A stretch of 64,000 nucleotides of DNA, taken from Deinococcus sedimenti. GTDB taxonomy: Bacteria; Deinococcota; Deinococci; Deinococcales; Deinococcaceae. The position numbers were made by a program, and so were the translations under genes. The stretch lies in assembly GCF_014648135.1 (NCBI RefSeq), contig NZ_BMQN01000009.1, positions 1 through 64,000 on the forward strand, given 5' to 3'. This document shows positions 57,675 through 64,000 of the stretch, in pieces. Position 1 is the stretch's first letter. Every line of letters begins with the position of its first letter. The notes under the pieces were generated by a model. The model saw only the letters and a list, made by a program, of their open reading frames with translations. It did not search any database and was not told the DNA's origin.

Positions 57675-59039
57675 TCAGCGGGTGGGCTGCGGGGTCTGCG
57701 CGGCGCGGGTGCGCCGCAGGAACCGCGCCAGCAGCGTCAGGCCCGCGAAGCACAGGCCGGCCGTCAGACCGAACCACAGGCCGCGCGGGCCCAGGTCCAG
57801 GCCGAAGGCCAGCAGCACGCCGCTGCCCAGGCCCAGCACCCAGTACGCCATCAGCGAGATCAGCAGCGGCCAGCGCGTGTCCTGCAGGCCGCGCAGCGCC
57901 GCGTTCGCGGTGACCTGCACCCCGTCGAACGCCTGGAACAGGGTCGCGATCAGCAGCAGGGCCGCCGCGCCGCCCACCAGCGCCGCATTGGCCGGGTCGC
58001 GCACGTCCACGAACACCCCGATCACCCAGCGGGGCGCGAACACGTACGACAGGCTGACCAGCAACATCACCAGCGTGGCCAGCGCCATGCCCAGCAGGCC
58101 CGCGCGGCGCGCCAGGCGCAGCTGCCCCGCCCCGGCGTGCTGCGCCACGCGGATCCCGGTGGCGGTCGCCAGGCCCAGCGGCACCATGAACACGGCCGTG
58201 ATGACCTGCAGCGCGACGTTGTGCGCCGCCAGCGCCTGCGGGCCGAAGCGGGCCATCAGCAGGCTCGTCACGGTGAACAGGCCTCCCTCGGCCCCGAGGG
58301 TCAGGCCGATCGGCCAGCCCAGCCGGGCCAGGGCGCGCAGTTCGCCGAGCAGGGCGGCTCTGGGCACCCGGTCGGCCGGGAGGCGCGTGCGGGCGGCCCA
58401 CAGCAGGACCAGCGCGCTGCTCCAGGAGGCGGCGACGGTGGCCAGCGCGGCGCCGCGCAGTCCCAGGGCCGGCAGGGGTCCCCAGCCGTAACTGAGGGCC
58501 GGGCTCAGGAGACCGGCCAGGGCCACGGCGCCCAGCGCTACGGCGGTTACCGGGCGGGGTTGACCGGTGCCTTCCAGGGCGCCGCGCAGGGCGCTGAAGG
58601 CCAGCGTGGCGGGCATGCCCAGCGCGTACAGCCGCAGGTAGTCACCGGCCAGGTCGCCCTGGATGCCGCTGGGGGCAAAGCGCGCGATCAGGTGCGCGGC
58701 GAGGAACGCCAGGGGCAGGAAGGTGGCGGCCAGCAGCAGCGCCAGGAGCAGGCCCGCCTGGAGCGCGCGGGCGACGGCGGGCGGGTCGCCGGCTCCGTGC
58801 GCGGCGGCCACGCGGGGGCTGACGGCGAGCATCACGCCGATCAGGACGATGAATCCCAGGTAGTACGTGGCGTTGCCGTAGGCGACGGCGGCCAGCTGGG
58901 CTTCGCCGAGGCGGCCGATGACGGCGGTGCTGATCAGGGCCAGGGCGTTGAGGCTGAACTGCGAGACGATGACGGGCGCCGCGAGCCGCAGCAGCTGCCC
59001 GGTTTCCGTGCGCAGGTCGGGCAGGTGGGGGGCGTTCAC
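57675..59039 (-). CDS. MATE-family efflux transporter
   Basis: The 454-residue protein has twelve hydrophobic helices and MATE features: LLRLAAPVIVSQFSLNALALISTAVIG-type helix 1 and, in the second half, GAEGGLFTVTSLLM and ATATGIRVAQHAGAG. It exports cationic drugs or metabolites using a Na+ or H+ gradient; substrate unknown. The start is the GTG at 59039, six bases after TATCCT (59051-59046), so the message is leaderless; longer frames upstream have no start signal. It is divergent from the PLP enzyme gene. Confidence 0.9.
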   Translation of the reverse strand: MNAPHLPDLRTETGQLLRLAAPVIVSQFSLNALALISTAVIGRLGEAQLAAVAYGNATYYLGFIVLIGVMLAVSPRVAAAHGAGDPPAVARALQAGLLLALLLAATFLPLAFLAAHLIARFAPSGIQGDLAGDYLRLYALGMPATLAFSALRGALEGTGQPRPVTAVALGAVALAGLLSPALSYGWGPLPALGLRGAALATVAASWSSALVLLWAARTRLPADRVPRAALLGELRALARLGWPIGLTLGAEGGLFTVTSLLMARFGPQALAAHNVALQVITAVFMVPLGLATATGIRVAQHAGAGQLRLARRAGLLGMALATLVMLLVSLSYVFAPRWVIGVFVDVRDPANAALVGGAAALLLIATLFQAFDGVQVTANAALRGLQDTRWPLLISLMAYWVLGLGSGVLLAFGLDLGPRGLWFGLTAGLCFAGLTLLARFLRRTRAAQTPQPTR

Positions 59040-59052
59040 CGCGTCAGGATAG

Positions 59053-59149
59053 CGGCCCGGTTTCCTGCGGCTGATCGGCTGCGCCGGACGGGGGCGCGGC
59101 GCGCCGCCATCCGAACGAACGTGCGTTAGTTCCGGGAGTAGCATGCGGC
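59053..59149. promoter_or_regulatory. Divergent MATE/PLP-enzyme control region with TetR-type palindrome
   Basis: GAACGAACGTGCGTTAGTTC (59113-59132) is a 20-base palindrome with a single mismatched pair, containing the AACG-tg-CGTT core common in TetR-family operators. It covers the -35 region of the rightward gene, whose -10 box TAGCAT (59139-59144) ends five bases before the ATG. No TetR gene is adjacent; the regulator at 26189 has a different palindrome in front of it. Confidence 0.6.
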
Positions 59150-60352
59150 ATGACCCACAATCCAGACCGGGCGTTCCGCACGCGCGCCGTTCATGCCGGG
59201 CACGGCCTCGATCCGGCCACCGGTGCCCACGCCACGCCGATCTACGCCACCTCCACCTTCGGGTACGGCAGCGCCGAACGCGGCGCGCGCCTGTTCGCCG
59301 GCGAGGAACAGGGGTACTTCTACTCGCGCCTGACCAACCCGACCGTGCGGGCCTTCGAACAGAAGGTCGCCAGCCTGGAGGGCCTGTCCGACGCCGTGGC
59401 GTTCGCGAGCGGCATGGGCGCCGTGTCCGCCGTGTGCCTGACCCTGCTGCGCCCCGGGGATGAACTGATCTTCGTCGCGCCGCTGTACGGGGGCACCACC
59501 GGCTTCCTGCACGAGGTCGCCGCCCGGTTCGGCGTGACCGTCCACGAGGCGGCGGACGAGGCGGCCGTGGAGTCGCTCAGCGGCCCGCGCACCCGGCTGA
59601 TCTGGGTGGAGACCCCCACCAACCCGGCGCTGGGCGTCGTGGACCTGGCCCGCGTGGCCCGCGCGGCGCGGGCGTGCGGCGCGCTGAGCGTCGCGGACAA
59701 CACCTTCAGCACCCCGGCCCTGACCCGCCCCGCCGAGCACGGCATCGACCTGGTCATGCACAGCGCCACCAAGTACCTGGGCGGCCACGGGGACGCGATC
59801 GGGGGCGTGGTGGCCGGCCCGGAGGATCTCCTGGCGGAGCTGCGGGGCGTGGGTCTCCGGCACGTCGGGGCGTCGCTGGGGCCGTTCGAGGCGTACCTGT
59901 TCCTGCGGGGCATGAAGACCCTGCCGCTGCGCATGCAGGCGCACTGCGAGGGCGCGCAGACCCTCGCGCAGGCCCTGACAGGCCACCCGGCCCTGCGGGC
60001 CCTGCACTACCCGGGCCTGAGCAGCCACCCGGGGCACGCGGTGGCCGCGCGTCAGATGAGCGGCTTCGGCGGCCTGATCAGCGTGGACCTGGGCACGCAG
60101 GCCGCGGCGTTCACGTTCCTGAATCACCTGACGCTGTTCACGCAGGCGGTCAGTCTGGGGGACGTCGAGAGCCTCTCGTGCCATCCGGGCAGCACCACGC
60201 ATCACCTGCTGGGCGACGAGGCGCTGCGCCGGCAGGGCGTGACGCCCGGACTGGTCCGTCTGAGCGTGGGGATCGAGGATCCCCAGGATCTCGTCCGCGA
60301 CGTCCTGGAGGCTCTGGCGCACGTCGGGGCCGAGCAGTTGCAGCCGTCCTGA
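59150..60352 (+). CDS. Cys/Met-metabolism PLP enzyme (cystathionine gamma-synthase/lyase or O-acetylhomoserine sulfhydrylase type)
   Basis: The 400-residue protein is a full-length member of the trans-sulfuration family. The Schiff-base Lys is in MHSATKYLGGHGD, the phosphate-binding motif is FASGMGAVSA, and LIWVETPTNPALGVVD is typical. At the position where methionine gamma-lyases have Cys (YGCT) this protein has Gly (YGGT), arguing against methionine lyase. Cystathionine gamma-lyase, gamma-synthase or homoserine-ester sulfhydrylase all remain possible. The leaderless ATG follows TAGCAT by five bases. Confidence 0.88.
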   Translation: MTHNPDRAFRTRAVHAGHGLDPATGAHATPIYATSTFGYGSAERGARLFAGEEQGYFYSRLTNPTVRAFEQKVASLEGLSDAVAFASGMGAVSAVCLTLLRPGDELIFVAPLYGGTTGFLHEVAARFGVTVHEAADEAAVESLSGPRTRLIWVETPTNPALGVVDLARVARAARACGALSVADNTFSTPALTRPAEHGIDLVMHSATKYLGGHGDAIGGVVAGPEDLLAELRGVGLRHVGASLGPFEAYLFLRGMKTLPLRMQAHCEGAQTLAQALTGHPALRALHYPGLSSHPGHAVAARQMSGFGGLISVDLGTQAAAFTFLNHLTLFTQAVSLGDVESLSCHPGSTTHHLLGDEALRRQGVTPGLVRLSVGIEDPQDLVRDVLEALAHVGAEQLQPS

Positions 60353-60457
60353 CCCGGACGGGCGGGGGGCGCCGGGTGAACCAGCCGGGGTACCCGGGCG
60401 TGCGCCGTGGCCGGGGCCCACCTGCCGGCCGCTCCGGTCCGGCGCCTCTGGCCGCGC

Positions 60458-61945
60458 TCAGGGGCGCCGGGCCGACCGGCGGCGTTTGCTGTCGTACATG
60501 CGGGTGTCGGCCAGGGCGAGCAGCGCCCCGCGGTCGGTCTCGCCGCTCTGGGCCACGCCCACGCTGACGCCCACGAGCGGGCTGAGCTGCCGCGCGGCCA
60601 GCACCGCCGCGTCCACGTGCTCCAGGAAGTGGTCGTCGCTGGTCGGGTCGGCGATCACCACGAATTCGTCCCCGCCGTAGCGGTAGACCTCGCCGCTGCG
60701 GTCGAGTTCGGCCGCCAGGGCCGCCGCGAAGATCCGCAGCAGCTTGTCCCCCTGCGCGTGCCCCTGGGTGTCGTTGAGGCGCTTGAGGCCGTCGAGGTCC
60801 AGCAGCGCCAGCGTGAACGGCACCTCGGTCAGGGCGGCGAAGTCCGCGTCGAACGCGCGGCGGTTCAGCACGCCGGTCAGGGCGTCCCGGCGCGCCCAGG
60901 CGCGGGCCTGCCGGTGGTCGATCATCTGCTGCGCGGCGCGGCCGGTGGCCTCCAGCAGGCTGCGGTCCGCGGCGCGCCAGGTTGGCACCGGGTGCCCCAC
61001 GAAGCGCGTGAAGAGCAGCTGCGTGACGCTGTCCGGTTCGCGTCCGGCGGGAATGACGGCCAGTTGCGTCACCTCGTCGCCCATGAGCACCCCGCGCTGC
61101 GTGGCGTAGGTTTTCAGGTCGTCGATGTACAGGGGGGTGTCGGTGAGGTGCAGGCCCAGCGCGGTGATGACCTCGTGGGATCCGGACGGCACGACCTGTT
61201 GACCGCTGGGCAGCGTGGACCGGACGTGACTGACGTTCAGTTCGATCTCGTCGCCCTGGGTGCGGCACAGTCCGGCCTGATCGGCCTCCAGCGCCTCGGC
61301 AAGCACGGACGTGACGGCCAGCAGCGTGTCGCGCGGTTCCAGGTCCAGGTCGAACAGCTGATGCACGCTGCTCAGGGCCTGCGCCTGTTCCAGGCTGCGC
61401 TGCAGTTCCACGCTGTGTTCGCGCTGGGCGTCGAGCGACAGGTTCAGGCGCTGCTGGTAGGCGCGGAGTTCCAGTTCGTTCACGACGATGGCCGCCAGGT
61501 CCTGGAGCGCCTGCAGGTCCTCGGGGCTCAGCGGGTGGGGCTGGTCGTCGGTGACGCACAGCGTGCCGATCCGCTGGCCGCTGGGCATGATCAGGGGCGC
61601 GCCGGCGTACATCTGCACGTGCGGGTCGCCGGTCACCATGGGGTTGTTCACGAAACGGGGGTCGTGCCGGGCGTCCTCGATGACGGTGGGCTGGTCGTGC
61701 AGGATCGTCCAGGCGCAGAAGGAGTCGCGGCGGTCGGCGGTCGTCTGGTTCAGGCCGACGCTGGCCTTGCTCCACTGGCGGGCCTGATCGACGAAGTTGA
61801 TGGTGGCGACCGGCATGCGCAGCAGGTGGGCGGCCAGCCGCACGATCCGGTCGAACTGCGGTTCCCGGGGGGTATCCAGGATGCCGTAGTAGGCCAGCGC
61901 CATCAGGCGCTGGGCCTCGCTGGTGGGGATGGGCGCGCCACTCAT
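60458..61945 (-). CDS. GAF-GAF-GGDEF diguanylate cyclase
   Basis: The 495-residue cytoplasmic protein has an N-terminal GAF domain (about 25-160; FVDQARQWSKASVGL, YAGAPLIMPSGQRIGTLCV), a second, weaker GAF-like domain (about 195-340) and a GGDEF domain (350-490) with the intact motif GGDEF at 424-428. The usual inhibitory RxxD site five residues before it is RSGE, so product feedback may be absent. It should make c-di-GMP. The ATG at 61945 follows the -10 box TACAGT (61958-61953) by seven bases; a GTG three codons earlier is possible. It converges with the PLP enzyme gene. Confidence 0.9.
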   Translation of the reverse strand: MSGAPIPTSEAQRLMALAYYGILDTPREPQFDRIVRLAAHLLRMPVATINFVDQARQWSKASVGLNQTTADRRDSFCAWTILHDQPTVIEDARHDPRFVNNPMVTGDPHVQMYAGAPLIMPSGQRIGTLCVTDDQPHPLSPEDLQALQDLAAIVVNELELRAYQQRLNLSLDAQREHSVELQRSLEQAQALSSVHQLFDLDLEPRDTLLAVTSVLAEALEADQAGLCRTQGDEIELNVSHVRSTLPSGQQVVPSGSHEVITALGLHLTDTPLYIDDLKTYATQRGVLMGDEVTQLAVIPAGREPDSVTQLLFTRFVGHPVPTWRAADRSLLEATGRAAQQMIDHRQARAWARRDALTGVLNRRAFDADFAALTEVPFTLALLDLDGLKRLNDTQGHAQGDKLLRIFAAALAAELDRSGEVYRYGGDEFVVIADPTSDDHFLEHVDAAVLAARQLSPLVGVSVGVAQSGETDRGALLALADTRMYDSKRRRSARRP

Positions 61946-62039
61946 GGCGTTCACTGTAGCCGCTGCCCGGACCGTTGCACACCCGGACCCCCATGAACGT
62001 CAGCTTGACATGAGGTCACGTGCGCTTTACGTTCGGGCC
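61946..62039. promoter_or_regulatory. Divergent leaderless promoters of the diguanylate cyclase and mod genes
   Basis: Rightward: TTGACA (62005-62010), 17 bases, TACGTT (62028-62033), six bases, ATG. This is the best promoter in the window with ideal spacing and no room for a leader. Leftward: TACAGT (61958-61953) seven bases before the cyclase ATG, with no clear -35 box. Confidence 0.75.
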
Positions 62040-63137
62040 ATGCCTCAGCCCGCGTCCGGTCTCCTGCGCTGCTCGCTGCGTGAGCGCCGGGAGGCCGCCG
62101 GACGCACGGCGGCGAGCCTCGCGGCCGAGGTGGGTGTCTCCCGGCAGGCGCTGGGCCGCATCGAATCGGGTGGCGCGGTGCCCAGCACGCTGGTCGCGCT
62201 GCGCCTGGCCCGCGCGCTGCACTGCGCGGTCGAGCAGCTGTTCGAGCTGGGTCAGCCGCAGCTGACCGTGCCGCTGGACGCCCCGCCGGGCACGCGGGTC
62301 CGCCTGGCGCGCCTGGGGGCGGAGGTGCGGGCCGTGCCCCTGGGCGGGGAGGCCGGACTGCACCAGCCGGCCGACGGGGTGGTGCGCGCCGCGGCCGGGC
62401 CGGGGCGGGTCACGGTGGATCTGCTCGCGCCGCCAGGGGATCTGGAGCGCACGGCGCTGGTGGCCGGCTGCGACCCGGCCCTGGGGCTGCTGTGCGGCCG
62501 CCTGGGTGCGGAGGGGCGCGCGGCGTGGGTGCCGCACGACAGTCTCGGCGCGCTGGCCGCGGCGGCGCGGGGCGAGGTGCACGTGGCGGGCCTTCACCTG
62601 GGCGGCGGGGACGCGCACCGTCAGGTGATCGCGCGGACGCTGCCGGGCGCGGCGCTGGTGCGCGCGTGGCAGGTGCAGCAGGGTCTGATGCTGGCGCCGG
62701 GCAATCCGCTCGGGGTGCGGGGCGCTCCGGATCTCGCCCGGCGGGACCTGCGGCTGGTGACGCGCGCGGCCGGGGCGGGAGGGCGGGCGCTGCTCGACCG
62801 GTGGTTTCAGGTGGCCGGGCTGAGCGGGCGGGAGCGGGCAGCGCGGCACGCGCGGTCCCTGCTGGCGGACTCGCCGCTGGCCGCCGCGGCGCTCGTGGCG
62901 CGTGGCGAGGCGGACGCCGCGCCTGGACCGAGTTCGGCGGCGCGGGCGCACGGCCTGACGTTCGTGCCGCTGCACCTGGACGCGTTCGATCTGGCGGTCC
63001 CGGAGCGCCACCTGGGTCATCCGGGGGTGCAGGCGCTGCTGTCTGCGGCCCGCAGCGCCGCCTTCCTGGATGATCTGCGCAGCGTGGGCGGGTACGTGCC
63101 GCCGGACCTGTCCCTGACCCGACTGGAGGTGTCATGA
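62040..63137 (+). CDS. HTH (XRE-type) regulator with periplasmic-binding-like domain
   Basis: The 365-residue protein has an N-terminal Cro/cI-type helix-turn-helix (about 12-66; LRERREAAGRTAASLAAEVG, then VSRQALGRIESG) and a C-terminal PBP-like domain (about 125-350) related to substrate-binding proteins, with DLARRDLRLVTRAAGAGGRA and SAARAHGLTFVPLHLDAFDLA. It is joined to modA by ATGA overlap, so it most likely senses molybdate or a molybdenum cofactor state and controls its own operon; this is an inference from context. The ATG is exactly at the expected transcription start. Confidence 0.85.
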   Translation: MPQPASGLLRCSLRERREAAGRTAASLAAEVGVSRQALGRIESGGAVPSTLVALRLARALHCAVEQLFELGQPQLTVPLDAPPGTRVRLARLGAEVRAVPLGGEAGLHQPADGVVRAAAGPGRVTVDLLAPPGDLERTALVAGCDPALGLLCGRLGAEGRAAWVPHDSLGALAAAARGEVHVAGLHLGGGDAHRQVIARTLPGAALVRAWQVQQGLMLAPGNPLGVRGAPDLARRDLRLVTRAAGAGGRALLDRWFQVAGLSGRERAARHARSLLADSPLAAAALVARGEADAAPGPSSAARAHGLTFVPLHLDAFDLAVPERHLGHPGVQALLSAARSAAFLDDLRSVGGYVPPDLSLTRLEVS

Positions 63138-63883
63138 AATTCACTGCTCTGCTGCTGTGCCTGCTCGTCTCGCCGGCGGGCGCGGCCTCACTGACCGTGT
63201 TCGCGGCGTCCTCCCTGACCGACGCCTTCACCGAGGTGGGGCGGGCGTTCGACGCGCGGACCGGGCACCGCACGACCTTTCAGTTCGCGGGGTCGCAGGT
63301 GCTGCGCACGCAGCTGGAGGGCGGCGCGCGGGCCGACGTGTTCGCCAGCGCCAACGACGCGCAGTTCACGCCGCTGCTGGGCCGGGTCGTGGTGGGGCGC
63401 GAGGTGTTCGCCCGCAACCGCCTGACGCTGATCGCGCCGGCCGGCAGCGCGAAGGTGCGGACCCTGCGCGACCTGACCGCGCCCGGCGTGCGGCTGGTGG
63501 TGGCTGCGCCGAACGTCCCGGTGGGTGACTACACCCGCCGGATGTTCGCGGCGGTCGAGCGGTCCGGCACGTACGGCGCGGACTTCGCGGCGCGGGCGCG
63601 GCGCAACGTGGTCAGCGAGGAGGGCAACGTGCGGCAGGTGGCGCTGAAGGTCAGCCTGGGCGAGGCCGACGCGGCCGTGGTGTACGCCAGTGACGTGACG
63701 CCCGCCCTGAAGCGGACGGTGCGGGTGGTGCCGCTGCCCACGAGGTTCAACCAGACGGCCGCGTACCCGGTCGGGGTGGTGCGGGGCAGCGCGAACGCGG
63801 ACGCGGCGCAGGCGTTCGTGGCGTTCGTGAAGAGTGAGGCGGGTCAGGCGATCCTGCGCCGCTGGGGGTTCCTGCGCCCGTGA
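63134..63883 (+). CDS. modA: Molybdate ABC transporter substrate-binding protein
   Basis: The 249-residue protein has a signal peptide (MKFTALLLCLLVSPAGAA) and the ModA features LTVFAASSLTDAF, FAGSQVLRTQLEGGARADVFAS and DAAVVYASDV. It binds molybdate or tungstate outside the cytoplasm. It overlaps the regulator gene (ATGA) and the modB start (GTGA), so the three are one operon. The nitrate reductase at the left end of the window is a molybdenum enzyme and depends on such uptake. Confidence 0.93.
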   Translation: MKFTALLLCLLVSPAGAASLTVFAASSLTDAFTEVGRAFDARTGHRTTFQFAGSQVLRTQLEGGARADVFASANDAQFTPLLGRVVVGREVFARNRLTLIAPAGSAKVRTLRDLTAPGVRLVVAAPNVPVGDYTRRMFAAVERSGTYGADFAARARRNVVSEEGNVRQVALKVSLGEADAAVVYASDVTPALKRTVRVVPLPTRFNQTAAYPVGVVRGSANADAAQAFVAFVKSEAGQAILRRWGFLRP

Positions 63884-64000
63884 GGTCGGCGGGGCGCGTG
63901 CCCTGGGCCGGGATGGCGCTGGGGGGCCTGTTCGCGGCGTTTCTGCTGCTGCCCACGCTGGTGCTGCTCACGCGCGGGCTGAACGCGGACTTCCTGACGA
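63880..64000 (+). CDS. modB: Molybdate ABC transporter permease, partial (cut by window edge)
   Basis: Only the first 40 residues are inside the window. They read as a short basic N-terminus followed by a membrane helix (MALGGLFAAFLLLPTLVLLT), as expected for ModB, and the GTG start overlaps the modA stop. The identity rests mostly on gene order; the frame is open to the last base. Confidence 0.75.
   Translation, partial: MRSAGRVPWAGMALGGLFAAFLLLPTLVLLTRGLNADFLT

Overview
The window is about 64 kb of very GC-rich bacterial DNA, coding-dense on both strands, with no rRNA, tRNA, CRISPR array or insertion sequence that I can see. Gene content and style point to a Deinococcus-type genome: assimilatory nitrate genes beside hemD, a malate synthase/ureide block, a late cobalamin operon with an N-terminally extended CobN and a ChlI-ChlD fusion, many overlapping GTG/ATG starts, frequent leaderless promoters (TAnnnT ending 5-8 nt before the start codon) and hairpin-rich intergenic repeats. 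The genus is an inference.

Layout. 1-448: non-coding; a repeat fragment, a minus-strand promoter reading out of the window, and the hemD terminator. 449-8183: nitrate assimilation, with nirB-nirD-hemD on the minus strand and nasA-narK on the plus strand around a shared control region. 8184-13207: metal and stress functions: a ziaR/smtB-like repressor with its P1B-type Zn/Cd ATPase and operator, a GNAT protein, a CsoR/CstR-family repressor, a PIG-L deacetylase and a His-tailed membrane protein. 13383-22288: one plus-strand block from allantoin to pyruvate (malate synthase, IclR regulator, second malate synthase homologue, allantoate amidohydrolase, allantoinase, ureidoglycine aminohydrolase, malic enzyme). 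22334-25957: c-di-GMP phosphodiesterases (HD-GYP, CHASE4-GGDEF-EAL) around a small unknown gene. 26189-34136: TetR regulator followed by a TolC/TolC/adaptor/RND efflux operon.

34137-50500: two repeat elements and a cobalamin riboswitch, then a long, mostly overlapping operon: Ni/Co transporter, CobN, methyltransferase, ChlI-ChlD fusion, ATP-grasp protein, MFS exporter, CbiA, CbiB, CobC/D-like aminotransferase, CbiP and CobU. 50577-51555: rhodanese lipoprotein and methyltransferase-like protein. 51586-51740: a full 155-bp repeat. 51744-57467: minus-strand cydDCAB. 57675-64000: MATE pump, a cystathionine gamma-synthase-family enzyme, a GAF-GGDEF diguanylate cyclase, an HTH-PBP regulator, modA and the start of modB.

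How it fits together: molybdate import (right end) supplies the cofactor of nitrate reductase (left end); HemD supplies uroporphyrinogen III for the siroheme of NirB; the cobalt transporter and cobaltochelatase feed the late cobalamin genes under B12 feedback; the ureide operon turns allantoin into ammonia and glyoxylate and then, through malate synthase and malic enzyme, into pyruvate.
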